DNA from: DATGFB01 sp032160545
GTDB taxonomy: Bacteria; Actinomycetota; Actinomycetes; Mycobacteriales; Jatrophihabitantaceae
Assembly: GCA_032160545.1 (NCBI GenBank)
Contig: JAVHVN010000016.1
Coordinates: 1-30,996, forward strand
Direction of reading: 5' to 3'
DNA: 30,996 bases
In this document: positions 1 to 7,056 of the stretch, one piece after another
Position numbering within the stretch: the stretch's first letter is position 1
Layout of the letters: each line of letters starts with the position of its first letter
The notes under the pieces: generated by a model
Seen by the model: only the letters and a program-made list of their open reading frames with translations
Database searches by the model: none
What the model was told of the DNA's origin: nothing
Made by a program: the position numbers and the translations under genes

Positions 1-702
1 CGTGCCACGCACGCAATCGTCGATGTAGGTGAAGCTGCGAGTCTGCTTGCCGTCGCCCCAGATATCGATCGTGTGCTCGCCGGTGATCGCCGCCCGCGCG
101 ATCTTGCGGCAGATCGCGGCCGGCGCCTTCTCGCGGCCGCCGTCCCACGTGCCGAACTCGCCGTACACATTGTGGTAGCGCGCGACGCGGGTCTGCAGCC
201 CGTAATCCTCGAGGAAATGGCGGCACATCCGCTCACTGAACAGCTTCTCCCAGCCGTAGCCGTCCTCGGGCATCGCCGGGTACGCGTCGGCCTCCTTGAG
301 CGGGACGACGTCCGGGTTCGTCTGGTGCTCCGCCGCGTAGACGCACGCCGACGACGAGTAGAAGTAGCGCTCGACCTGGTTCTCGCGGGCCGCCTGCAGC
401 ACGTGGGTGCTGGTGAGCACCGACATCATGCACAGGGCCTTGTTGTTCTCGATGAAGCCCATGCCGCCCATGTCGGCGGCGAGGTTGAAGACGACGCCGG
501 CACCCCCGACCGCAGCCCGCGCCTGCTCGAGCAGCGAGACGTCGCCCTGCCGGCTCTCGGCGTCCGGGTGCACCTGGTACCACTCGGCGGGCGGCTTGAT
601 GTCGACGGCCCGCACCGTCCTGCCCTGCGACAGCAGGGAGCGCACGAGGTGCCCCCCGATGAAGCCGCCGGCTCCCGTGACCACCGCGTCGACCGTCTTC
701 AC
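1..702 (-). CDS. GDP-mannose 3,5-epimerase-like NAD-dependent sugar epimerase (3' end outside window)
   Basis: This is a cytoplasmic extended-SDR sugar-nucleotide epimerase. The 234 visible residues hold the NAD-binding glycine motif GAGGFIG near residues 10-16, then AADMGGMGFI (75-84), SSSACVY (116-122), YGWEKL (149-154), GTWDGGREKAPAA (184-196) and the start of a TRSFTYIDD motif. These blocks follow plant GDP-mannose 3,5-epimerase closely. The catalytic Cys (C120), the Tyr/Lys pair (Y149, K153) and the second Lys (K192) are all present. About 100 C-terminal residues lie beyond the left edge. The GTG start at 702 has a GGAGGGG ribosome site about 7 nt upstream. It follows the tyrosine-kinase gene by 23 bp on the same strand, so the two are probably cotranscribed. 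The expected role is to supply a GDP-L-galactose/gulose-type donor for the polysaccharide. The family is clear, but the exact substrate is inferred. Confidence 0.85.
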   Translation of the reverse strand, partial: MKTVDAVVTGAGGFIGGHLVRSLLSQGRTVRAVDIKPPAEWYQVHPDAESRQGDVSLLEQARAAVGGAGVVFNLAADMGGMGFIENNKALCMMSVLTSTHVLQAARENQVERYFYSSSACVYAAEHQTNPDVVPLKEADAYPAMPEDGYGWEKLFSERMCRHFLEDYGLQTRVARYHNVYGEFGTWDGGREKAPAAICRKIARAAITGEHTIDIWGDGKQTRSFTYIDDCVRGT

Positions 703-725
703 TGTCGTCCCCTCCGGGCTCGGGC

Positions 726-2138
726 TCACTGAGCCTGTTGCATCTCGCTGGCCGCAGCGGTGCGCCCGCGGCGGTTCTCGCGGTCGTCGGAACGATGCGC
801 GTGCGTCGGCGCCTCGTTCTCGGACCGGTAATAGGTGTAGCCGTACTCGCTGTTCTTGCGCGGCGGCACCCGGTTGAGCACGACGCCCAGCACGCGGGCG
901 TCCACCTGGTGCAGCGTGTGCACCGCGCGCTTGACGTGCGTGTCGGTCGTCAGCCCGTACCGGGCCACGAGCAGCGTGCCGTCCGCGAGCGCGGCGACCT
1001 CGGAACCGTCGGCCACCGGCAGCAGCGGGGCGGTGTCGCAGACGACGTAGTCGACCTTGTCGAGCAGCGAGCGGATGACGTCGCGGACGTAGGACGACGC
1101 GAGCACCTCGCTCGGGTTCGGCGGCGTCGGGCCGGACGTCAGCACGTAGAAGCTCGACCCCGCGTTCTGCAGCGCCTCGGTCAGCTCGATCTGGTGGATC
1201 AGGACGCTGGTGAGGCCGACCGGGCTGAGCAGCCCGAGTGCCTTGGCGATGGTCGGACGGCGCAGGTCGGCATCGACCAGGCAGACGCTGAACCCGGCCT
1301 CGGCGAGGGTCGAGGCGAGGTTGATCGCGACGGTCGTCTTGCCCTCACCCGGGATCGAGCTCGTCACCGCGATCACCCGGGGGTGCTGGTCGACGTTGGC
1401 GAACTGCAGGTTGGCGCGCAGCTGGCGGAAGTTCTCCGCACGGATGTTGCGGGTGCCGGCCCTGGTGGCGATCGGGTGTCGCTGGGTCTTCGGGTCCTCG
1501 ACGATCACGCCCATCGTCGGCGCGTCCGCGACCTTCGACAGGTCGTCGGCGTTCTTGACCCGGTTGTCCAGGATGTCGAGGGCGACGGCGAGCGCCGCGC
1601 CGACCAGCAGGCCGAGCAGTACGCCGAGCGTGATGTTCAGGACCGGCTTCGGTGACGCGGGTGACTTCGGCGCCGTCGCGGGATCGGTGACGAACAGCCG
1701 CACCGACGACGCGAAGTCCTGGACGGTGGTGACGAAGGCCTTCGCGGCGGAGTTCGCGATCGCCGCGGCGCGGGCGGCCGAGCCGTCGCTGACGTGCAGG
1801 TCGACGATGGACTTCCCGGTCGGCGCCGTCGCGCTGATCTTGCCGCGCAGGGCCGAGTCGGACAGCGGCAGGCTGAGGTCGCGCTGCACCGCGTGCAGCA
1901 CGTCCGGATTGTCGACGATGGATGCGTACGTCTGCACCAGCGTCTGGACGTAGAGGTTGTCCTGGTTGGCGAGGGCCTGCGAGTTGCTGTTCGCCGAGAG
2001 GAAGATCTGCACGCTGGCCGTGTACGTCTTCGGCGTCAACGCAGTCAGCCCGATGGCGACGATGACCGCCGCCAGGACGAACACCAGAAGCAGCTTCCAG
2101 CGTTCGCCGAGGACGCGCAGGTATGACCGAAGAGTCAC
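726..2138 (-). CDS. Wzz/BY-kinase: chain-length regulator fused to polysaccharide tyrosine autokinase
   Basis: This inner-membrane protein controls polymer length and export through cycles of tyrosine autophosphorylation. The N-terminal Wzz domain has a membrane helix at about 15-35 and a second at about 167-190, with the extracytoplasmic part between them. The cytoplasmic kinase domain follows, with Walker A SSIPGEGKTT (260-269), Walker A' CLVDADLRRP (286-295) and Walker B YVVCDTAP (364-371). A short tyrosine cluster (Y432, Y434, Y436, Y437) near the C-terminus is the likely autophosphorylation site. At 470 aa it is the usual size for the fused actinobacterial form. The GTG start at 2138 follows an AAAGG site. 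It is divergent from the polymerase gene and lies 23 bp upstream of the epimerase. Its likely cognate phosphatase is the low-molecular-weight PTP encoded at 21612-22214. Confidence 0.93.
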   Translation of the reverse strand: MTLRSYLRVLGERWKLLLVFVLAAVIVAIGLTALTPKTYTASVQIFLSANSNSQALANQDNLYVQTLVQTYASIVDNPDVLHAVQRDLSLPLSDSALRGKISATAPTGKSIVDLHVSDGSAARAAAIANSAAKAFVTTVQDFASSVRLFVTDPATAPKSPASPKPVLNITLGVLLGLLVGAALAVALDILDNRVKNADDLSKVADAPTMGVIVEDPKTQRHPIATRAGTRNIRAENFRQLRANLQFANVDQHPRVIAVTSSIPGEGKTTVAINLASTLAEAGFSVCLVDADLRRPTIAKALGLLSPVGLTSVLIHQIELTEALQNAGSSFYVLTSGPTPPNPSEVLASSYVRDVIRSLLDKVDYVVCDTAPLLPVADGSEVAALADGTLLVARYGLTTDTHVKRAVHTLHQVDARVLGVVLNRVPPRKNSEYGYTYYRSENEAPTHAHRSDDRENRRGRTAAASEMQQAQ

Positions 2139-2207
2139 GAACTAGCCTTTCGTACCCGGCCCGGCGGACCGGCGCCCGGCGGAGCTTCATCGTGGTAAAC
2201 GCGGAAC

Positions 2208-2225
2208 TGACGCTGAAGTGACGCT
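2208..2225. repeat. Direct repeat TGACGCT x2, 11-bp periodicity
   Basis: TGACGCT occurs at 2208-2214 and again at 2219-2225, exactly one helical turn apart. This spacing is typical of direct-repeat operators bound by dimeric regulators. The extended form TGACGCTGA recurs at 22318-22326 in another intergenic region of this locus. The binding role is inferred. Confidence 0.35.
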
Positions 2226-2228
2226 CGG

Positions 2229-2234
2229 ATGCTA
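2229..2234 (-). promoter_or_regulatory. Putative -10 element (TAGCAT) for the kinase-epimerase unit
   Basis: TAGCAT on the minus strand matches the actinobacterial TANNNT -10 consensus. It lies about 90 nt upstream of the GTG at 2138. No convincing -35 was seen. Two TGACGCT direct repeats lie just downstream, around the predicted transcription start. Confidence 0.35.
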
Positions 2235-2297
2235 ACGGGCGGGGACCGGTCGGCAGCCCAGCCGCGAGCAGAACGGCGGCGCGTTCTCCCCCCGGAG

Positions 2298-2318
2298 GCG
2301 CACAGCATAGATGTGCGC
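2298..2318. promoter_or_regulatory. Inverted repeat GCGCACA-n7-TGTGCGC, putative operator
   Basis: Perfect 7-bp arms (2298-2304 and 2312-2318) are separated by GCATAGA. The repeat lies about 30 bp upstream of the plus-strand -10-like TACTCT. The size and symmetry suit a dimeric repressor or activator site, although a transcript hairpin is also possible. Confidence 0.4.
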
Positions 2319-2346
2319 GGCGCCGCTGACCCCCTTATCGCGCAGG

Positions 2347-2352
2347 TACTCT
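2347..2352 (+). promoter_or_regulatory. Putative -10 element (TACTCT) for the polymerase gene
   Basis: TACTCT fits TANNNT and lies 76 nt upstream of the ATG at 2429. A CTGACC sequence at 2326-2331 resembles a weak -35, but the spacer is only 15 bp. Confidence 0.35.
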
Positions 2353-2428
2353 TCCTGCTGGCTGCGCCTGCGCTGAGTGCCGGACCGCCGCGCAGTAGCC
2401 CAAGACCCCGTCACTCGTTGGGAGCTGC

Positions 2429-3931
2429 ATGAGCACCCGGACCCGCGAAAGGCTAGGTCTCGGGCTCATCCTGCTTGCCGTCCTCGGCATCGAGGCGCTG
2501 GGGCTGCGCTCGGGCACGGTCGGCGTGGCCCTGCTGATCGCGCTGGCCGTCATCGCCGGGGTGATCTTCGCGGTGCGCGTCGACCTGAAGTGGGCCGGCA
2601 TGGGCGCCGCGGTGCTCGCGGCGTTCACCCTCACCTGGAACGGCTGGTTCGTCGGGCCGGTGCGCCCCGGTGACGCGCTGATCCCGATCGCGCTGATCTG
2701 CTTCGTCCTGGCCGACCCGAACCATTCCCTGCGCTGGCCGCCATGGTGGGTCAAGCAGCTCGGCTTCGTCGTCCTGCTCGTGGCCGCGATCCACATCTTC
2801 CTGCCGGCCGACGACCTGTACCTGTCCGGCCGAACGGTCCTCACGGCCACCGGCAAGCCCACCGTCTCCACGAAGGGCAGCCTGGCGTCGGCGAACCTCG
2901 GCGTCGGCATCAAGTTCATCATCGCCACGGTGTTCCTGGCGGTGACCTTCGCCGCGGCGGCCAGGGTCGACCGGCGTGCGGTCAAGTGGCTCACCGTCGC
3001 GTTCGCCGCCGGCAGTTCGCTGTCGGGTGTCGCCGCGTTCGCGGCGAAGCTCGGCTTCGGCCAGCTCACCAGGCTGGTCCTGCGCGGCGGTCGGGGCTGC
3101 TCGGCAACGCTCGGCGGGCTGTGCCAGTCCGCCAACGACGGCGGCCGGCAGCTGGGCTTCTCGAACCACCCGAACTTTCTCGCGGCCGGTCTGTGTCTCG
3201 GCGTGCCGCTCGCCGTCTGGCTGATGGCCAAGCGCGACCGCACCGGCAAGGAACTACTCCTCGGCGTCCTGCTGATGCCGGGTCTCATTCTCGGGACGTA
3301 CGCAAGTGGCTCCCGGGGTGGTGCCGTGTGCGTCGTCGGCGCCGTCGCCCTGTCCGTGCTGCTGTTCGCGCGCACCCGCCAGTACCTGCCTGGTTTCGCG
3401 CTCGGGGGGGCGATCGTGGTCGGGGCGATCATCGCCTTCGTCCCGGGCTTCGGCGCGAAGATCCTCCAGGTGACCCGACTCAGCGGCAGCGCGGCCACCG
3501 CCGGCAGCGACACCGTGCGCTCGCTGGTCGGCGCGCAGGGCGTGCGGGACTTCCAGCACTCGCCGATCCAGGGCGTGGGGCTGCAGGTGTCGTTCGAGGC
3601 CTCGCAGGTCTACCTCCAGGAGCTCGCGTCCGGCGGGCTGCTGCTGTTCACGGCGATGTCGATCTACATGCTCGGCGGGATGCTCGAGTCCTGGGGACTC
3701 ATGCGCAAGGGCGACGAACTCGCCGGCGCGATCCTGGGCTGCCTGGTGATCATCCTCGCGCTCAACATCTTCGAGGCCGACCTGACCGACCGGTTCTACT
3801 ACGTGCCGGTGGCGATCCTGGTCGCTCACCTGCTGACACTCGAACGCGGCGAGGGTTCGGAGCCGGCGGAGGGTGCCGCCGCCGAGGAACCCGTCGCGAT
3901 CGACGTCGCACCGGCGATCAGTCGCCGCTGA
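2429..3931 (+). CDS. Wzy-like O-antigen polymerase/ligase family membrane protein
   Basis: This 500-aa polytopic membrane protein should polymerise lipid-linked repeat units, or ligate the chain, on the outer face of the membrane. It starts with alternating hydrophobic helices from about residue 10. A long extracytoplasmic region carries the SNHPNFLAAGL block near 245-256. The conserved YASGSRGG motif of the Wzy_C/WaaL family lies near 288-297. A C-terminal HSPIQGVGLQV...YLQELASGGLLL segment corresponds to the usual HNxYLE block, with the His replaced. ATG 2429 has a GGGAG site about 5 nt upstream. A G7 run (3404-3410) lies in the coding sequence. An 11-bp-stem hairpin spans the stop codon, so the methyltransferase gene downstream may be transcribed separately. 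Polymerase versus ligase cannot be settled from sequence alone. Confidence 0.85.
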   Translation: MSTRTRERLGLGLILLAVLGIEALGLRSGTVGVALLIALAVIAGVIFAVRVDLKWAGMGAAVLAAFTLTWNGWFVGPVRPGDALIPIALICFVLADPNHSLRWPPWWVKQLGFVVLLVAAIHIFLPADDLYLSGRTVLTATGKPTVSTKGSLASANLGVGIKFIIATVFLAVTFAAAARVDRRAVKWLTVAFAAGSSLSGVAAFAAKLGFGQLTRLVLRGGRGCSATLGGLCQSANDGGRQLGFSNHPNFLAAGLCLGVPLAVWLMAKRDRTGKELLLGVLLMPGLILGTYASGSRGGAVCVVGAVALSVLLFARTRQYLPGFALGGAIVVGAIIAFVPGFGAKILQVTRLSGSAATAGSDTVRSLVGAQGVRDFQHSPIQGVGLQVSFEASQVYLQELASGGLLLFTAMSIYMLGGMLESWGLMRKGDELAGAILGCLVIILALNIFEADLTDRFYYVPVAILVAHLLTLERGEGSEPAEGAAAEEPVAIDVAPAISRR

Positions 3932-3938
3932 TCGCCGG
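3911..3938 (+). terminator. 11-bp perfect stem-loop spanning the polymerase stop codon
   Basis: Arms CCGGCGATCAG (3911-3921) and CTGATCGCCGG (3928-3938) pair perfectly around the 6-nt loop TCGCCG. The TGA stop is at 3929-3931, inside the right arm. There is no U-tract, as is common in high-GC actinobacteria. It may instead stabilise the 3' end or attenuate read-through into the next gene. Confidence 0.6.
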
Positions 3939-4001
3939 CGGGTGGCCCCGCGGGGACGCATCGACGACACTGTGTGGCCGGGCGCGACGGGAGGAGCGAG
4001 C

Positions 4002-4892
4002 GTGAGCGAGACCAAGGGCGTGCGCCTGGCGGTGTACGAGGCGCGCCGCGTGGCGCAGACCGTCCGGATCTTCGCCAACTGGCCCGCGCTGCTGCGCACG
4101 ATGGGCGGCGCCCGGCTCGGCCGGCAGCCCGGCGAGCTCGACTTCGTCACGCGCCGAGGGGTTCGGCTGAGTTGCCCGAACGTCCCCGGGGCCCGCCTGC
4201 CCATGTACGAGCAGTACGCCGACGACTGCTACGACATCGACTGGGTGCTGGGCAACGATCGCACGTCGGCCTTGCAGGTCCTCGATGTCGGAGCGCACGT
4301 CGGGGCCTTCGCGACGAACCTCGCCACGGCGAACCCGCAGCTGCGCGTCGAGTGCTACGAACCCTCGCCCGAGAGCGCGCGCTACCTGCGCCGCAACGTC
4401 GAGCAGAACGGCCTCGCCGCGCGCGTCCGGGTGCACCAGGCCGCGATGGCCGACAAGGAGGGCGAGGCGCTGCTCGACGACAACAGCGCAGGCAGCGTCC
4501 ACAACGGCCTGGTGCGCGAGGACCATCGCCTGGTCGCCGGCGACGATGCGCCCGGCTCGCGGGCCACCGTCCGGGTCGCCACCCGCACGTTCGACCAGGC
4601 GGTCGCCGACGCACCCGCGCCGTTCGACCTCGTCAAGATGGACTGCGAGGGTGGCGAGTACGCGCTCGTCTACGCCTCGACGCCGTCGAACTGGGCGTCG
4701 GTGCAGCGCATCGTCATGGAGTACCACCCGGTCGCCGGCGAGTCGTGGGACGAGCTGCGCGGCTGGTTCGAGCGCCTCGGCTTCGTCGTGGTGCGGCACA
4801 AGTCGGAGGATCCGGGCCTCGGCACCGCATGGCTGGCGCGAACGTCCAGCGGCACACCGGGCGCGGCAACCCAGACGGAGGATGGTCAGTGA
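4002..4892 (+). CDS. FkbM family SAM-dependent methyltransferase (copy 1 of tandem pair)
   Basis: This is a class I methyltransferase of the FkbM family, expected to O-methylate a sugar hydroxyl of the polysaccharide or its lipid-linked intermediate. It has 296 residues. Motif I VLDVGAHVG is at 93-101, the acidic end of strand 2 is at E120 (CYEPS), and the family block KMDCEGGEY is at 212-220, followed by IVMEYHP. I chose GTG 4002 because GGGAGGAG precedes it by 6 nt. An upstream in-frame ATG at 3873 would run back through the polymerase stop hairpin. Its TGA overlaps the GTG of the next gene (GTGA, 4889-4892). That gene encodes a clear paralogue, with shared blocks such as ARR.A.T.R.FANW near the N-terminus and PGAR.P.YE near 62-70, so the pair probably arose by tandem duplication. 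Confidence 0.9.
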   Translation: MSETKGVRLAVYEARRVAQTVRIFANWPALLRTMGGARLGRQPGELDFVTRRGVRLSCPNVPGARLPMYEQYADDCYDIDWVLGNDRTSALQVLDVGAHVGAFATNLATANPQLRVECYEPSPESARYLRRNVEQNGLAARVRVHQAAMADKEGEALLDDNSAGSVHNGLVREDHRLVAGDDAPGSRATVRVATRTFDQAVADAPAPFDLVKMDCEGGEYALVYASTPSNWASVQRIVMEYHPVAGESWDELRGWFERLGFVVVRHKSEDPGLGTAWLARTSSGTPGAATQTEDGQ

Positions 4893-5728
4893 GTTCCTAC
4901 GGTTTCCGGCGCGACGCGCTGTACAAGGCGCGGCGGCTCGCCGAGACTCCGCGCACCTTCGCGAACTGGGTGCCGGTCCTGCGCGACATGGCGCTCGGCG
5001 GCGTCAGGCGCGGCCCCGAGGAGCTGCACTTCGTCATGCGCTCGGGCATCACGATCGACGCGCCGAACCGGCCGGGTGCGCGCGTCCCGGTCTACGAGAT
5101 CTTCGCCGAGGACTGCTACCGGCTGGAATGGTGGCTCGGCCCGAAGCTGCTGTCGCAGCCCATCACCGTCGTCGACATCGGCGGCCACATCGGCACCTTC
5201 TCGTGCCGGCTCACCCAGCTGCATCGCGGCGCCTCGGTCTTCAGCTTCGAACCGTCCGCGACCACGGCGTCCTTCCTGCGCCGCAACGTCGCGCGCAACG
5301 GCGTGGCCGACCGCGTCCAGGTGTTCCAGCGCGCGCTCGCCGCGTCGTCGGGTCATGCCACCTTCGCGGACAACGGGGCGGGCAGCGGGCTCAACGGGCT
5401 GCGCTCAGCCGGCCGCACCGCCGGGGTCGCCACCGAGGTCGAGACGATGGGCTTCGACGACGTGGTGGCCGTTGCCGGCGGGAGCGTCGATGCGGTGAAG
5501 ATCGACTGCGAGGGCGGCGAGTACGACTTGGTGCTCGGGTCCTCGCCGTCGAGCTGGCAGAGCGTGCAGCGGGTGGTCATCGAGTTCCATCCCGTTGCCG
5601 GCCACGGATGGGACGAGCTGCGGGACTTCTTCGCGACGGCGGGGCTGGGCGTTCAGGCGCAGGAGGAGTTCGACGGCTACGGCTGCGTCTGGCTGTCCAG
5701 GGAGCCGCTCGCCCCGCGAAGCGCCTGA
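4889..5728 (+). CDS. FkbM family SAM-dependent methyltransferase (copy 2 of tandem pair)
   Basis: This 279-aa paralogue of the preceding gene has VVDIGGHIG at 94-102, E121 in SFEPS and the block KIDCEGGEY at 204-212, followed by VVIEFHPVAG. GTG 4889 overlaps the previous stop by 4 bp and has GGAGGA at 4877-4882, 6 nt upstream, so the two proteins should be made in a fixed ratio. The sequences have diverged enough in the N-terminal 90 residues to suggest different acceptor sugars or different hydroxyls on one sugar. That specificity is inferred. The GT61 gene begins 3 nt after its stop. Confidence 0.9.
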   Translation: MSSYGFRRDALYKARRLAETPRTFANWVPVLRDMALGGVRRGPEELHFVMRSGITIDAPNRPGARVPVYEIFAEDCYRLEWWLGPKLLSQPITVVDIGGHIGTFSCRLTQLHRGASVFSFEPSATTASFLRRNVARNGVADRVQVFQRALAASSGHATFADNGAGSGLNGLRSAGRTAGVATEVETMGFDDVVAVAGGSVDAVKIDCEGGEYDLVLGSSPSSWQSVQRVVIEFHPVAGHGWDELRDFFATAGLGVQAQEEFDGYGCVWLSREPLAPRSA

Positions 5729-5731
5729 TCC

Positions 5732-6937
5732 GTGGTCCGGTTACCGCCCAGGTTGCGCCCGCTCTTTCCTTATCTCAAGCCCGTGTACGTCCGGGCCACC
5801 GGCCTGCTCGCGCCGGGGACGCGGCGGCTCAGTCGCGCGCGCGACGGCTGGCTGCCGACCGGCGTCGTGGACACCGTCGAGACCGCGGCCGCGACCTCGG
5901 GCGGACGAGCGGAGGTCGCTCGCCCGGCGGAGCTGCTCGACCGGCCGCCCCGTCCCACCGGCCTGCCGCCGGACCTGGCGGTGACCGATCCCGGTGACAG
6001 CCTCAACGTCCCGCGCGTCGCGGCCGCCGAACTTCCTGACGGGCGCGTGCTCGGCCCGCATCGAGCGATCGTCACCGGTCGGGGTGATCTGTTGCAGGAG
6101 CTGAGCAGGTACTTCGGCACGCGCCGGCCGCTCGAGCACCCGCTGTTCCTCAACCCGTTCCCACCTCAGCCGCTCGAGGTGCCGGGTCGGCTCGGCGTGC
6201 TCGCCTCGCGCGGGGACGGCAACTACTACCACTTCCTGCACGACGTGCTGCCGCGGCTGGCGGTGCTCGAGGCCACCTCGATCGCGGCCCCCGACCGGTG
6301 GTACGTCCCGGCCACCGCACGCTTCCAACGCGAGCTGCTCGACCTGGTCGGCATCACCGAGGACCGCCGCATCGACGCCGACCGGCACCCGCACGTGCGG
6401 GCCGGATGCCTGGTCGTGCCCGGCGTGCCCGCGATGACCGAGAAGAACCCACCGTGGGTCGGGGCGTTCCTGCGCGAGCGGCTGCTCGACCCGTCACTCG
6501 GTGAGCGCCCGCGCGCCCGGGTGTACGTCACCCGCGGGCCGTCGGCGAACAACCGCACCGTCGTCAACGACGACGAGGTCGGCGCGCTGCTCGCCGAACG
6601 CGGCTTCGTGACGGTCGATCCCGGCGCGCAGTCCGTACGCGAGCAGATCGAGACGTTCGCGACCGCGTCGGTGATCGTCGCGACGCACGGGGCGGCGCTC
6701 GCCAACCTGGTGTTCGCGTCCTTCGGCACGAGCGTGATCGAGCTGTTCCCCGCCGGCTGCCTGCTGCCCGACTACTGGCGAATGGCGTGTGGCGTCCCCG
6801 GCATGTCCTACCGGTACCTGTCCTCGACCGGCGGCCCGTCACGACCGACACGGGCGCAGACGATCGTTCGCGACATCGAGGTCGACATCCGCGCGTTGCG
6901 TCGACTGCTCGACGAAGCCGGCGCGACCGAGCAGTGA
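5732..6937 (+). CDS. GT61 family glycosyltransferase (DUF563)
   Basis: This cytoplasmic or peripheral glycosyltransferase should add one sugar to the repeat unit. The family signature is strong: NYYHFLHDVLPRL (164-176), ARVYVTRG (262-269), a basic/Asn-rich RTVVNDDEV block (275-283) and ATHGAALANLVF (317-328) followed by VIELFP. At 401 aa the length is normal. The GTG at 5732 is only 3 nt beyond the preceding stop and lacks a strong ribosome site, which points to coupling with the tandem FkbM genes. The first 80 residues are Arg/Pro-rich and not part of the conserved domain, so a start further downstream is possible. The stop is followed by a tandem 11-bp repeat and a 119-bp gap. Confidence 0.87.
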   Translation: MVRLPPRLRPLFPYLKPVYVRATGLLAPGTRRLSRARDGWLPTGVVDTVETAAATSGGRAEVARPAELLDRPPRPTGLPPDLAVTDPGDSLNVPRVAAAELPDGRVLGPHRAIVTGRGDLLQELSRYFGTRRPLEHPLFLNPFPPQPLEVPGRLGVLASRGDGNYYHFLHDVLPRLAVLEATSIAAPDRWYVPATARFQRELLDLVGITEDRRIDADRHPHVRAGCLVVPGVPAMTEKNPPWVGAFLRERLLDPSLGERPRARVYVTRGPSANNRTVVNDDEVGALLAERGFVTVDPGAQSVREQIETFATASVIVATHGAALANLVFASFGTSVIELFPAGCLLPDYWRMACGVPGMSYRYLSSTGGPSRPTRAQTIVRDIEVDIRALRRLLDEAGATEQ

Positions 6938-6956
6938 TCGGCGGCTGATCGGCGAC
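6935..6956 (+). repeat. Tandem 11-bp duplication at the end of the GT61 gene
   Basis: TGATCGGCGGC (6935-6945) is followed immediately by TGATCGGCGAC (6946-6956). The first copy contains the stop codon of the GT61 gene. It looks like a recent small tandem duplication. No function is apparent. Confidence 0.5.
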
Positions 6957-7001
6957 TGGCAAGCCGCTGTTGGAGCGGCCGGCACCCGCTAGATCATTGG
7001 G

Positions 7002-7007
7002 TAGCGT
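7002..7007 (+). promoter_or_regulatory. Putative -10 element (TAGCGT) for the membrane-anchored hydrolase
   Basis: TAGCGT fits TANNNT and lies in the 119-bp gap, 49 nt upstream of ATG 7057. This would give a leader of about 43 nt with a good ribosome site. No -35 was recognised. Confidence 0.3.
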
Positions 7008-7056
7008 GACCGGACGCGACTGTGCTGCGACAAGTCACGCCGGGGAGGACCGCTCG

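Larger units (their letters stand above)
2139..2428. promoter_or_regulatory. Divergent promoter region between tyrosine kinase and polymerase genes
   Basis: This 290-bp stretch has no gene and separates the two divergent units at the left of the locus. It contains a -10-like TAGCAT on the minus strand (2229-2234), a -10-like TACTCT on the plus strand (2347-2352), two TGACGCT direct repeats 11 bp apart (2208-2214 and 2219-2225) and a 7+7+7 inverted repeat (2298-2318). It is the longest intergenic interval in the locus and so a likely point of regulation. The individual sites are listed separately. Confidence 0.5.

Noticed and set aside
3873..4001. Upstream ATG for the first tandem FkbM gene
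   Set aside because: It would overlap the polymerase gene and the terminator hairpin. GTG 4002 has a strong ribosome site and aligns with the start of its paralogue.
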